64,000 nucleotides of DNA from Nocardiopsis dassonvillei subsp. dassonvillei DSM 43111 (GCF_000092985.1 NC_014211.1:620001-684000), one strand, 5' to 3'. Shown: positions 1-8,228, numbered from the stretch's first letter. Notes: generated from the letters alone by a model not told the origin. Numbers and translations are program-made.

Positions 1-178
1 GGAGATCCTCGCCGCCACCGGTGTCTAGCGTCTCCTGAGGTCGGTACAGCGGCGGCCCCAGCGCCTCCGGGGCCCCGGGCCCCACCGGGGCGATCCGCTC
101 CTCGGGGGTGGCCGCCGCTTCCCGGACGGTGATCGCGCCGCCGTCGTCGGTGGCCCCGCGCTCGGGGTCCGCGAACAC
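1..178 (-). CDS. Partial hypothetical protein, runs off left edge
   Basis: An open frame begins with GTG at 178 and leaves the window at its left edge, giving about 59 residues starting VFADPERGATDDGG. Most third codon positions in the first 45 codons are G or C, which favours this frame, but the signal weakens near the edge. It lies 18 bases after the stop of the WD40-like gene on the same strand, so the two could be cotranscribed. No family is recognisable. A + strand frame ending in TAG at 26-28 is a competing reading of the extreme edge. Confidence 0.4.
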   Translation of the reverse strand, partial: MFADPERGATDDGGAITVREAAATPEERIAPVGPGAPEALGPPLYRPQETLDTGGGEDL

Positions 179-195
179 CGCTCACGCGGCCCGGC

Positions 196-1335
196 TCAGG
201 GCGTGAGCACGTTGATCAGGCTCAGTTCGGTGTCGTAGACGGCGACGTCGCCGGTCCCCGTGCGCAGGCCCGCCACCCGGGACCCGTCCTGGGACAGGGC
301 CATGGGGAACACCCGGGGCAGGTCCGGGCCCAGCGCGACCTCGGTCGCCGAGGCGTACCGCCACGCGACCATGTCGCCGCGGCCGGTGGAGGGGTCCAGG
401 CGGGCGGCGAACACACGGCCGCTCGCGGCGCTGTACGCGACGTCCACCAGGATGCCCTCGTCCGAGCCGGGAACGAACTCGCGGACGATCGCTCCGGTTC
501 CGGGCACGACGAGGAACACGGAGCCGGAGCGGATGAGCAGCACGGCCGAGCCGTCCGGGACGAGGTCGAACGAGGCCGCGCCGACACCGGCGCGCTCACG
601 GATCAGGCCCCGCAGCGAGAGGCTCCCGGTGTCCCACACGGCGATCCCGCCGCCCTCCTCGCCGCCCGCCACCACGCTGCCGTCGAGCGAGTACCTGATC
701 GAGCCCAGTACGCCCGAGCCGGACAGCCGCGCCTCCAGCTCCCAGGTGCGGGTGTCGTGCAGGTGCAGGTGCCGTCCGTCGGGGTCGCCGCGCACGCCCA
801 GCGCGAGTGAGGAGCCGTCGGGGCTGAAGGCGATCGACCGCACGGCCCTCTCCTCGCCGACGTCCCGCCTCCTGCCGGTCTCCAGATCGACGACGGTGGC
901 GCCGTCGAGGGTTCCGTAGGCGAGCAGGCACCCGTCGGGGCTGAACGCCGCCGGGGTCGGCGGCACGGCGGAGGAGTCGTGGTCGATGCGGGCGATGGCG
1001 CGCGACTCCCGCCAGTCCCACAGGGTCACCGTGTCGATCTGGGAGACGGCCAGGACGGAGCCGTCGGGCGAGAAGGACAGCGCGAGCGGCACGTCCTCGG
1101 GGAAGGAGGCCATCGGGGTCCCGGTCGGCGCGAGGCTGTCGGAGACGGCCGATCCGGTCGCGGAGCAGTCGGCGGCGCCCTCGGCCGCCTGGGGGTCCCA
1201 GGAGGGGGCGGTGAAGGAGTACAGCCCCACGCTCACCAGGAGCACCACCACACCGGCCAGCGCTGCCGCGCGCAGCAGGGAGCGGCGGCGGCGTTCCCCG
1301 AGCCGTGAGGGTTCTTCGGGGTGGAGGGGGCGCAT
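196..1335 (-). CDS. Membrane-anchored WD40-like beta-propeller protein
   Basis: This 379-residue protein has a basic N-terminus followed by one hydrophobic segment at about residues 20-42, so it is probably anchored in the membrane with the rest outside or exposed on one face. The rest consists of repeats of the WD40 type, with recurring FSPDGS, SLDGS and SQDGS turns followed by VTLWDW, IAVWDT or VAVYDT strands. Such propellers are scaffolds for protein contacts and no catalytic residues are visible. In actinomycetes similar domains are often fused to Ser/Thr kinases, but no kinase domain is present here. The ATG at 1335 precedes the hydrophobic segment. The partner is unknown. Confidence 0.8.
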   Translation of the reverse strand: MRPLHPEEPSRLGERRRRSLLRAAALAGVVVLLVSVGLYSFTAPSWDPQAAEGAADCSATGSAVSDSLAPTGTPMASFPEDVPLALSFSPDGSVLAVSQIDTVTLWDWRESRAIARIDHDSSAVPPTPAAFSPDGCLLAYGTLDGATVVDLETGRRRDVGEERAVRSIAFSPDGSSLALGVRGDPDGRHLHLHDTRTWELEARLSGSGVLGSIRYSLDGSVVAGGEEGGGIAVWDTGSLSLRGLIRERAGVGAASFDLVPDGSAVLLIRSGSVFLVVPGTGAIVREFVPGSDEGILVDVAYSAASGRVFAARLDPSTGRGDMVAWRYASATEVALGPDLPRVFPMALSQDGSRVAGLRTGTGDVAVYDTELSLINVLTP

Positions 1336-1950
1336 GGGTCCTCTGGGGGGGTGTTACGGGGGTGAGCGAGGACGGCCCGACGGTTCCGGGCCGGTGCGTG
1401 TGTGGTTGTCAGCAGCCACCGTAACCCCAGAAGACCGCTGGTGGGGAATGGTTCTGGAGGGTTCGGACAGGTTATGTGCCTGTCTGTCAGTTTTTGGTGC
1501 CTTAGGTCCGAAGATCTCTCGGCCGGAGGAAGGCCGCAGGGACGCGCGGCGGGCGAAAGGTCCGCCGGGGCCTTTGGAAACGGGACGCGGGAACGCCCGT
1601 GTGCCAGGGGATTTCGGCTTTACGCCGAACCGGGGCGTGTCGAACCCTCCTGCGCGGGTAGGCGAAGGGGCAAGGGATCGTCCGCACGCGCGCCGGACAG
1701 GTGGCCGAGGGGCGTGTGCGGGAAGAGGGTCGTCTCCACGGGAGAACGGCGCCGCGCGGGGCGACGGGGTCCGCGCGCGGGGCATGGGGACGCCGACAGG
1801 CGTGCCGGGCGCGTTCAGCGCCCGTACGAGGCCGTGCGCCGGACAGGGGAGTGCGCGGGCGGGTACGTGTGCGGAGCGGGCTCCGCGGGCGGCAGCCGGG
1901 GCCTCAGCGGGGCTGCGCTGGCCGGGGGCCTCGGATCCGGCCGTGCGGCC
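1336..1950. other. Gene-free stretch of about 615 bases
   Basis: No reading frame here has convincing codon bias or a recognisable product. It holds the upstream region of the WD40-like gene and the 3' side of the small gene ending at 1951. I see no clear promoter, repeat or RNA gene. Confidence 0.5.
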
Positions 1951-2328
1951 TCAGGCCGCGACCGTGTGTTTGATGACGCTGCCGTGGCCGTAGACCGGCT
2001 CGGGCCCCTGCGCGAAGGGGTTGAGGAGCTCGGCGGCGCCGACGGGGTCGCTCGCGGGGTGCGAGACCGGGCCGCCGTGGAACAGGTCGTTCCAGAAGAA
2101 GCGGCCGTCGCGACACCAGACGTTGACGTCCCGCTGGACCGAGACGACGGCCAGCTCGGAGCTGCCCGACCAGTAGAACTGGCGGGGGGTCACGGAGGCG
2201 AGCTCGCCCAGGAGTGCCGTGATCGCGCGCTGGGCGCAGAAGGCGTGGCGGGGCTTGTGCTTGATTCGCCTGGCGAGGGCCGATTTCGCCCGGGAGGCCC
2301 GGGGGTTGTTCAGGCGCCAGTGACTCAA
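1951..2328 (-). CDS. Conserved-looking hypothetical protein, 125 aa
   Basis: I chose the TTG at 2328 because a GGAG sequence lies 6 bases upstream and the protein-like sequence begins there; upstream ATG choices would add low-quality sequence. The product starts LSHWRLNNPRASRAKSALAR, is basic at the N-terminus, has an aromatic middle part (residues about 45-90, with QFYWSGSSEL, NVWCRD and FFWND) and ends in a VSHPASDP stretch. No signal peptide or membrane segment is visible. The tryptophan-rich middle suggests a folded globular protein, but I do not recognise its function. A long AT-richer leader of about 165 bases with a possible -10 box precedes it. Confidence 0.6.
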   Translation of the reverse strand: MSHWRLNNPRASRAKSALARRIKHKPRHAFCAQRAITALLGELASVTPRQFYWSGSSELAVVSVQRDVNVWCRDGRFFWNDLFHGGPVSHPASDPVGAAELLNPFAQGPEPVYGHGSVIKHTVAA

Positions 2329-2492
2329 GGTCGTCTCCAGTGGTCTAGGTTGCCGCGGTGCCGTGTTCGCTTGTGCGGCCACGTCGCCGCGGATCGAGGT
2401 GCTCCGCCTCAGGTGGCCTTGGCGGGTTCCCTCCACAAAGTTGGTGAGGCGTGAACGGTGTCGTTACCTCGTAGTTATTCTTTGCGCTCCGG

Positions 2493-2498
2493 ATGCTA
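2493..2498 (-). promoter_or_regulatory. Possible -10 box of the 1951-2328 gene
   Basis: On the minus strand the sequence TAGCAT fits an actinomycete -10 element and sits in the locally AT-rich stretch upstream of the small gene. No convincing -35 hexamer was found at the right distance. Confidence 0.3.
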
Positions 2499-2512
2499 GC
2501 AGCAACTGACCC

Positions 2513-2535
2513 CTTGTAGTCGAGGCTTCTACAAG
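2513..2535. promoter_or_regulatory. Inverted repeat CTTGTAG-N9-CTACAAG
   Basis: Two perfect 7-base arms at 2513-2519 and 2529-2535 are separated by 9 bases. They lie in the AT-rich intergenic space between the small minus-strand gene and the divergent MFS gene, a natural place for an operator. The regulator is unknown. Confidence 0.4.
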
Positions 2536-2897
2536 TGACCAATATCACATTTAACGAATGTGTCTCGACTTCACCAAATCAAGAACTACCAGCTCAGGGC
2601 ATGTATTCCGAACACCAGACCGTTTTTTGAGCCTCCCGAAAAGCCTGTCCGTTTGTGTGGGAGATGTCGCCAGTGTCACTCGTTGTGGCGACTCTTGGCG
2701 TGTTTGTCGTGACTCTCCGCGACTTAGTGCAGGTTGCGGGCCCTTGACCCGGTCAAACCCCGGCTTTGCCGTCCACGCCTCCTCCCGACATGCCGGTGTT
2801 CCCGTCGGTTTTGCCCACGCTTTCACCCCGGTGTAAGGGCTGGTCCCGTATGTGGAGGACACTGGAACGGTCGTACGAAACGGAGAGAAGTCGCCCA

Positions 2898-4184
2898 GTG
2901 ACACAGACCGAGACATCCGGTGACCGGACTACTGCACGGGAGGGCGTCGTGGCCTCCGAACCCGCTGGCGGCGCCAGGGCCTGGCTCGTGTGGGGCGTCG
3001 CCGTGGGCGGGTACTTCCTGGCGATGCTGCACCGCAACGGTCTGGGTGTGGCCGCCCTGGAGGCCCAGGCCCGCTTCGACGTCGGACCGGCTCTGCTGTC
3101 CCTTCTGCCGATGCTGCAACTCCTGGTGTACGTGGTCCTCCAGGTGCCCACCGGGTTGCTGGCCGACCGGCTCGGGCCCCGCTACACGCTCGTCATGGGC
3201 ATGGCGGCGATGACGGTCGGCGCGTGCCTGTTCGCGCTCGCCCCCGGCATCGAGGTGGCGGTGGCCGGGCGGTTCCTCATCGGTCTCGGCGACGCCCTGG
3301 TCTTCCTCAACGTCATCCGCCTGGCGGCCCTGTGGTTCCCGCGTTCGCGCTACGCCCTCGTCAGCGGGCTCACCGGCGTGGTCGGCGGAACGGGGCAGGT
3401 GGCCAGCGCCGCGCCGATGGCCTGGGCCCTGGAGGGCTTCGGCTGGGTGGCCGCCTTCCTGGCCACCACGGTCCTGACCGCGCTGATGGCCCTGCTGATG
3501 CTGGTGGTCGTGCGCGACCGCCCGGCCGGTGCGGCGGGCCGTTCCACGGTCGCCGACCCGATCTCGGTGTGGGCCGCGCTCAAGGAGGCGCTGCGTTCGC
3601 GAGGCCCGCAGATCGGCATGGCCCACCACGCGGCCGTCATGGCCCCGTTCACGATGATGATGGTGTTGTGGGGTTACCCGTTCCTCGTGGGCGGCCTGGG
3701 GCTGTCCGAGGACACCGCCGCCCTCACCCTCACCGCCCTGGCCGCGGGCGGGCTGTGGATGGCTCCGCTCGCGGGCGTCGTGATCGGGCGCAGCCCCGGC
3801 GTGCGCCGGTGGCTGGGGCTCATCCTGAGCACGACGCTGAGCCTGGGCTGGCTGCTGATGGTGGCGTGGCCCGGGGGAGTCCCGGTGGCCCTGGGGCTGA
3901 CGGTGCTCGCGGCGAGCGCGATCGGGCAGACCCTGGCGCCGACGGTCTCCTTCGACTTCGCGCGCGACGGGATCCCCGCGAGCCGGACCGGCGTCGCCTC
4001 CGGCCTGGTGAACATGAGCGGGTTCACGACCGCCGTGGTGTGCACGGTGGCGGCGGGCGCGCTGCTCCAGACGCTGCCGGAGGGCCCCGAGGCCTACCAG
4101 CTGGCGTTCGTGCCGATGGCCGTCGCCACGGTGTGCGCGACCGCGGCGCTGTACTACTTCGTCCTCCGCCGCCCGCGGGCCTAG
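2898..4184 (+). CDS. MFS transporter, NarK/NreB-like general type
   Basis: This 428-residue protein has the layout of a 12-helix major facilitator: a short hydrophilic N-terminus, a first helix near WLVWGVAVGGYFLAML, and the family loop motif between helices 2 and 3 as GLLADRLGPRY. Further hydrophobic segments run evenly to the C-terminus. I chose the GTG at 2898 because a GGAGAGAAG sequence precedes it by 8 bases and the upstream codons are not coding-like. The substrate cannot be read from sequence. It stands alone, divergent from the small gene at 1951-2328 and behind an AT-rich region with an inverted repeat, so local regulation is likely. Confidence 0.85.
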   Translation: MTQTETSGDRTTAREGVVASEPAGGARAWLVWGVAVGGYFLAMLHRNGLGVAALEAQARFDVGPALLSLLPMLQLLVYVVLQVPTGLLADRLGPRYTLVMGMAAMTVGACLFALAPGIEVAVAGRFLIGLGDALVFLNVIRLAALWFPRSRYALVSGLTGVVGGTGQVASAAPMAWALEGFGWVAAFLATTVLTALMALLMLVVVRDRPAGAAGRSTVADPISVWAALKEALRSRGPQIGMAHHAAVMAPFTMMMVLWGYPFLVGGLGLSEDTAALTLTALAAGGLWMAPLAGVVIGRSPGVRRWLGLILSTTLSLGWLLMVAWPGGVPVALGLTVLAASAIGQTLAPTVSFDFARDGIPASRTGVASGLVNMSGFTTAVVCTVAAGALLQTLPEGPEAYQLAFVPMAVATVCATAALYYFVLRRPRA

Positions 4185-4189
4185 ATCGT

Positions 4190-4556
4190 TGACGGGGTTG
4201 TCGCGTGCCCTGGTCAGTGGTCGCAAGCGTTCGATGACCGCTTGACCGGGGCGCCGATCAGCCAGTCGTTCCGGATCACGGCATCGGGTACCACGATGCG
4301 CCGACACATCCCTGCCCGCAACCCCTCCGCGGCCCACGCTGGCCCGGCATCGAACTGGGCTTCACGGCGCAGCGCGGTCCGTGCGGGGACATCACCCCGA
4401 CCCTCGACGCCGACGCTGTGCTCGGCCTCCCATGATCTCCACGTCGCCTACGCCGACGGCCTCCGCGTCGAAGACGGTCCGTTGCCGGGGCTGCGTGACG
4501 CGGACGGTTCCAGGCATGACCCGGACCGGACGGGGCTCGTCCGGCCTCTGGGCAGG
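4190..4556 (+). pseudogene. Possible decayed coding remnant
   Basis: No intact frame spans this gap. One plus-strand frame reads DHGIGYHDAPTHPCP and later GIELGFTAQRGPCGDITPT before a TGA, and the neighbouring frame then continues with HDLHVAYADGLRVEDGPLP. The switch between frames with fairly high GC3 suggests a degraded gene. I cannot name the parent family and the case is weak. Confidence 0.25.
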
Positions 4557-4559
4557 TGC

Positions 4560-4988
4560 TCAGCCCCGCGCCTGGTCGATCCGCTCCCTGAGCCAGTCGG
4601 AGAGCGCGTCGTCGTTCCGGGGGAACTTCCCCAGTTCGAAGACGTAGCTGTCCGGAGACGGGGGGATCGGGTGGACCCCCAGCTCCTTGTCGTAGTGGAA
4701 TTGCGCGTTGAACTTCCCGGGCCTGGTCACCGAGATCGACATGCCGAGCCAGGTCCCCTTGCCCTCCTGGTACATCTCACTCTTGAGGAACTTGGCCTTC
4801 TTGTCGACGGAGCGCGGATGGCGCTTCCTCTCCGTCTCTCCGTTCTCGAAGGTCACGAGGTTCTCGCTCGCCGCGCCGCCCCCGATGTAGTCATACCGGT
4901 AGTTCATCGAGGTCCAGCCGTCCGGAGCGGCCTCGACCAGTTCAAGTGCCATGTCGCGCACCAGCTCCTGCTGCTCGGCAAGATCCAT
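4560..4988 (-). CDS. YezG/DUF600-family immunity protein
   Basis: This 142-residue protein resembles the YezG (DUF600) family, whose Bacillus members neutralise LXG-type secreted nuclease toxins in the cytoplasm. The features I recognise are an N-terminal helix rich in acidic residues (LVRDMALELVEAAPDGW), an aromatic middle part, and the typical C-terminal stretch GTWLGMSISVTRPGKFNAQF followed by HYDKE. The ATG at 4988 is preceded by GGAAGGAAG five bases away, a strong ribosome binding site. No cognate LXG or WXG toxin gene lies nearby, so it may be a solitary resistance gene. The frame is open far upstream of this start; see the overlapping longer entry. Confidence 0.7.
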   Translation of the reverse strand: MDLAEQQELVRDMALELVEAAPDGWTSMNYRYDYIGGGAASENLVTFENGETERKRHPRSVDKKAKFLKSEMYQEGKGTWLGMSISVTRPGKFNAQFHYDKELGVHPIPPSPDSYVFELGKFPRNDDALSDWLRERIDQARG

Positions 4989-5786
4989 CGAACTTCCTTC
5001 CGCTCCTTCCCCGGGTTCCGCGTGGGACGGTTGCCGTAATCCGGAGTCGTCTGTTCCACCCCGTTGAGTATCCAGTCCACCGGGGTTTCCGAAGGTAGGG
5101 CTCCTGTTCCATTCGTTTCCTCGGGGCGGTTCCTGCCGTGCCGCTCCGCATGACTGTTGAGGTTTCCCTGCCTCTCCTGGAATCCTTTTCGGTCGAAATC
5201 CGGGAGTGAAAGGAGGGAGGGGGTTCGTTGGCGGTGCCGTGCGCCGGGCGTACGGCACCGGGGGGCAGCCGCCGACGCCGTCGAGGGCGTCGAGCCCGGC
5301 CTCGGTCTCGGGAGCCCTGGGCTCGCCCCCGAGGTGGTCGGGGAGCCTGCCCCGGTACAGGCCCGCCGTGTCGATGTCGATCGTGCCGGTGGTCGACAGG
5401 GAGAAGCCGCCGCCGCGCTCGTACATGCGGATCAGCGGTTCGAAGGGATCGGGCAGGTCCGGCAGGGGCACTCCGGCATCGCGGGCTGCTGCCAGGTGCA
5501 GCGCCCACACGCAGCTCCTGCCCACCGTCGGGTACTGATCGATGACCACCGGGCTCTCCAGCACACCTTCGACCACCTCGTCCGCGGCGCGCACGCCCGG
5601 CGCCGCGAATTCCGCGATGTCGTAGAACGGCCATCCCCTGGTACCCAGGGCACGTGTCCACACGGCCGAGCGGCGCAGGTACTCGCGCATCAGCGCGACC
5701 CGCGACCGCGTGTGTTCCACGTCGCCGTCCCAGTCGATCGCGTGGATGCGGGCGGCGAGGTCGCTGACCGCGGTGGTGGTGCTCAT
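4560..5786 (-). CDS. Long open frame: hypothetical domain reading into YezG domain
   Basis: From the ATG at 5786 (AAAGGGA five bases upstream) the frame continues without a stop to 4560, a 408-residue reading. The first 170 residues look like a real folded protein: MSTTTAVSDLAARIHAIDWD, an aromatic WPFYDIAEFAAPG stretch, and an EPLIRMYERGGGF motif. Residues about 175-265 are Pro/Arg-rich with poor codon bias and look like translated intergenic DNA. The last 142 residues are the YezG domain, which has its own strong start. Either the upstream gene lost its stop codon or the two are truly fused. I favour an upstream gene with a damaged 3' end, of unknown function. Confidence 0.5.
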   Translation of the reverse strand: MSTTTAVSDLAARIHAIDWDGDVEHTRSRVALMREYLRRSAVWTRALGTRGWPFYDIAEFAAPGVRAADEVVEGVLESPVVIDQYPTVGRSCVWALHLAAARDAGVPLPDLPDPFEPLIRMYERGGGFSLSTTGTIDIDTAGLYRGRLPDHLGGEPRAPETEAGLDALDGVGGCPPVPYARRTAPPTNPLPPFTPGFRPKRIPGEAGKPQQSCGAARQEPPRGNEWNRSPTFGNPGGLDTQRGGTDDSGLRQPSHAEPGEGAEGSSMDLAEQQELVRDMALELVEAAPDGWTSMNYRYDYIGGGAASENLVTFENGETERKRHPRSVDKKAKFLKSEMYQEGKGTWLGMSISVTRPGKFNAQFHYDKELGVHPIPPSPDSYVFELGKFPRNDDALSDWLRERIDQARG

Positions 5787-5869
5787 CGGAATCCCTTTCG
5801 CAAGGGTCGGGGCGGCCGCCAGGGGGTGGCTCCTGCTCGTCGTGAGCGGTCTGCGGCGGTTCCTCCGAG

Positions 5870-5899
5870 TCAGGGGGGTTCGACCAGTTCGAACTTCAT
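5870..5899 (-). CDS. Nine-codon ORF MKFELVEPP with strong RBS
   Basis: ATG at 5899 is preceded by GGAGGAG at a good distance and the frame closes with TGA after nine codons (MKFELVEPP). It lies 84 bases upstream of the start at 5786 on the same strand, so it could be a leader peptide for that gene. A run of six C residues directly before the stop could shift the frame. Such a short frame can arise by chance; the near-perfect ribosome binding site is the only strong argument. Confidence 0.3.
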   Translation of the reverse strand: MKFELVEPP

Positions 5900-6181
5900 G
5901 GTGGCTCCTCCGGCGGCGCCTCTGTGCCCTCTCATCGGTCGTCCGCTCCCGGACGCGGACACAGGTATGTGATGTTCCAACCGCGTTGATGGTTTCACCG
6001 CCCTCGGACGAAAGGAAACCGCCCGCGCGAAAGGGTTTCGGCCAATCCGCATCCGACACCTACCGGTGGACGCTCCAGGGTGGTCTGGTCCTGCTCGCGC
6101 GCGTGCGTGCGGGGGCAAGGGGAGAAAAAGGGGCGTGCGCGCCCCTTGTGCCGTCCCGGGCCGCGTGGGATTTTCTCTGTC

Positions 6182-6634
6182 ATGAGGTGGAGTCCGGAAC
6201 GGTCCAGGGAGATGTTCGCGCGGAGCCGCGTCGCCAGGCTGGCCACGGTGGGAGAGCACGGGCAGCCCCATCTGGTGCCCGTGGTGTTCGCGGCCTACGG
6301 CGACACGATCGCGATCCCCGTGGACCACAAGCCCAAGACCACGTACCGGCTCAGGCGGCTGCTCGACATCGAGGGCAACCCCCGGGTGTCGCTGCTCGCG
6401 GACGAGTACTCCGACGACTGGGACCGGCTGTGGTGGGTCCGCGCGGACGGTGAGGCGCTGGTCCTGCACGACGGCCCGGCCTGGACCGAGGCCCGCGACA
6501 GGCTGGTTGAGCGCTATCCCCAGTACCGGGACACGCCGCCCGAGGAGGCGATCATCCTGGTGGAGGTCCGCCACTGGTCCGGGTGGTCGGTCGCGGAGGA
6601 ACCCGACGCGGAGCCCGGCACGCCGGAACACTGA
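6182..6634 (+). CDS. PPOX-class flavin/F420-dependent protein (Rv0121 type)
   Basis: This 150-residue protein has the split beta-barrel of the pyridoxamine-phosphate-oxidase-like family: SRVARLATVGEHGQPHLVPV at residues 16-35, the KTTYRLRRLLDIEGNPRVSLL strand pair and a C-terminal WSGW stretch. It matches the actinobacterial F420-binding PPOX subgroup represented by Rv0121 of Mycobacterium tuberculosis; the physiological substrate of that subgroup is not known. I chose the ATG at 6182 because the family starts just before this barrel; there is no good ribosome binding site, so the mRNA may be leaderless. It stands alone, followed by a hairpin at 6696-6714. Confidence 0.8.
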   Translation: MRWSPERSREMFARSRVARLATVGEHGQPHLVPVVFAAYGDTIAIPVDHKPKTTYRLRRLLDIEGNPRVSLLADEYSDDWDRLWWVRADGEALVLHDGPAWTEARDRLVERYPQYRDTPPEEAIILVEVRHWSGWSVAEEPDAEPGTPEH

Positions 6635-6695
6635 CGACGCGAAACACTGACGGCGCGGGGAGCGTGCGTTCGACGGCGGTCCCTCTTCCGGCGTC

Positions 6696-6714
6696 ACCGT
6701 CGGCCGCCGACGGT
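6696..6714. terminator. GC-rich hairpin between convergent genes
   Basis: ACCGTCGGC and GCCGACGGT face each other around a single C, so the real loop uses a few arm bases. It sits between the plus-strand PPOX gene and the minus-strand SDR gene. Confidence 0.4.
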
Positions 6715-6835
6715 AGCGTCGGGGGCGGAACCGCCACCTGAATGGGGGGACCGCCGCGCACGGTCCTCTGGGTGGCGCCGGGGCGGGCCGGAGCCTCCCA
6801 GCGGACCGCGGCGGCGGATCCGGGTGCGGGCGGGG

Positions 6836-7669
6836 TCAGCCCGCGCGCCAGGTGGCGTCCTGGAGCGCGCCACCGGCCTGCGGGCCCATCAGGGAGAGTC
6901 CGCCGTCCACGAACAGCGAGGCGCCGGTGACGTAGGACGCCTCCGGCTTGGCGAGGAAGGCCACGGCCTCCGCCACCTCGTAGGCGTGGCCCGGCCGGGG
7001 CAGCGGGTACCCGGCGCGCGAGTCCAGCGCGGGCTCCTCCTCGTGCTGCCCGGTCATGGGCGTGGCGATCTCGCCCGGCGCCACCGCGTTCACGGTGATG
7101 CCGTACAGGCCCAGTTCCAGGGCCAGGACGCGGGTGAGCAGCTTCAGGCCGCCCTTGGCGGTGCAGTAGGCGCCCGCGGTCACCCGCGGGAACTCCTCGT
7201 GCACGCTGGTGATGTTGACGATGCGGCCGCCGCGACCGGCGTCGCGCATGTGCGCGGCCGCGATCTTCGAGCACAGGAAGGGCGCGTCCAGGTCCACGGA
7301 CAGGACCTCGCGCCAGCGCTCGTAGCTGGTCTCCAGCAGGTGCTCCCCGGAGCCGGTGCCCGCGTTGTTGACCAGGACGCCGATGCCGCCGAGGTCCTCG
7401 ATCAGCTCGGCGACGGCCTCCGAGCCCCGCACGGGGTCGGAGAGGTCGTGCTGGCGGACGGACACCCGGCGTCCGGTCTCGCGGATCTCGGCCTCCGTGC
7501 GGTGCACGCCCTCCGCGTCGCTGTGGAAGGTGACGCCGACGTCGAAGCCCTGCTGCGCGAGGCGGATCGCCGTCGCCCGGCCGATTCCGCTGTCCGCGCC
7601 CGTCACCACCGCCACGCGGTCGTAGTCGTCGAACTCCCCTGCTCCCTCGACGCGGTCGTCGCGTGCCAT
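6836..7669 (-). CDS. Short-chain dehydrogenase/reductase
   Basis: This 277-residue NAD(P)-dependent oxidoreductase has the classical SDR layout: cofactor motif TGADSGIG near residue 24, NNAG near residue 100, the catalytic serine in NITSV, and YCTAKGG carrying the catalytic Tyr and Lys. VTGASLFVDGG near the end is also typical. The start at 7669 has AAGGGGG six bases upstream. The sequence resembles the glucose/ribitol-dehydrogenase-like branch, but the substrate is open. It is divergent from the antitoxin gene at 7945. Confidence 0.85.
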   Translation of the reverse strand: MARDDRVEGAGEFDDYDRVAVVTGADSGIGRATAIRLAQQGFDVGVTFHSDAEGVHRTEAEIRETGRRVSVRQHDLSDPVRGSEAVAELIEDLGGIGVLVNNAGTGSGEHLLETSYERWREVLSVDLDAPFLCSKIAAAHMRDAGRGGRIVNITSVHEEFPRVTAGAYCTAKGGLKLLTRVLALELGLYGITVNAVAPGEIATPMTGQHEEEPALDSRAGYPLPRPGHAYEVAEAVAFLAKPEASYVTGASLFVDGGLSLMGPQAGGALQDATWRAG

Positions 7670-7944
7670 GCTCTGCCCCCTTCCGTGCGCCTCCCGGCGG
7701 CGCACGCGCTCGGGTGAGCGGCTACCCAGCGCCACCCCCCGTACACGTGGGACGAGTGGCGCGGACGTGCGGCGGAGCTGCCCGAGCGGGCGTGTTCCGG
7801 GCGTGTGGGACCGGAGCCGGTGAGCCGCGACCGGCGCGTCCCGCGCACGGGACCGTGGCGCGGGGCGTCCCGCTTGTCCACCGTCACGCTCCTTCAGCGA
7901 CGGAACTTCGGGATGATCCTCGGATACCGCTTGGAGGTGGTCCC

Positions 7945-8166
7945 ATGGCCGACGTGCTGATCCGGAACGTGCCGGAAGGCGTCCTGGAAGTCATCGACGC
8001 GGACGCCAGGAGGCAGGGACTGTCGCGTGGCGAGTACCTGAGACGCCTGTTGGAGCGGACAGCGCACCCCTCCGGCGGTGCGGTGACCGTGGACGGTCTG
8101 GCGCGCTTCTCCGAAGCCTTCTCCGACCTCGCCGATCCGGCGGTCATGAAACGGGCGTGGGAATGA
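7945..8166 (+). CDS. Ribbon-helix-helix antitoxin (FitA/VapB-like), orphan
   Basis: This 73-residue protein begins MADVLIRNVPEGVLEVIDAD and continues with a helix and turn (ARRQGLSRGEYLRRLLERTA), the ribbon-helix-helix fold of VapB/FitA-type antitoxins that bind DNA as dimers and neutralise a PIN-domain ribonuclease through their C-terminus. GGAGGTGG precedes the ATG at 7945. The C-terminal half (FSEAFSDLADPAVMKRAWE) is the usual toxin-binding part. No PIN-domain toxin follows; instead an 18-codon frame overlaps the stop and a terminator ends the transcript. Confidence 0.75.
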   Translation: MADVLIRNVPEGVLEVIDADARRQGLSRGEYLRRLLERTAHPSGGAVTVDGLARFSEAFSDLADPAVMKRAWE

Positions 8167-8219
8167 GTCGCGGAGATCACGGGGCAACCGGTGGAGCGGC
8201 TGAGAACGGTCTGACCTAG
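8163..8219 (+). CDS. 18-codon ORF overlapping the antitoxin stop
   Basis: An ATGA overlap places a start at 8163 inside the last codons of the antitoxin gene, exactly where a vapC toxin would normally begin. It encodes MSRGDHGATGGAAENGLT and stops at 8219. It has no PIN-domain residues and may be only the scar of a lost toxin gene, or chance. Confidence 0.25.
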   Translation: MSRGDHGATGGAAENGLT

Positions 8220-8228
8220 GCATCCGCC

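Noticed and set aside
2558..2836. A 92-codon plus-strand frame starting MCLDFTKSRTTSSGHVF
   Set aside because: Located in the AT-rich region, with no ribosome binding site, no codon bias and no recognisable sequence.
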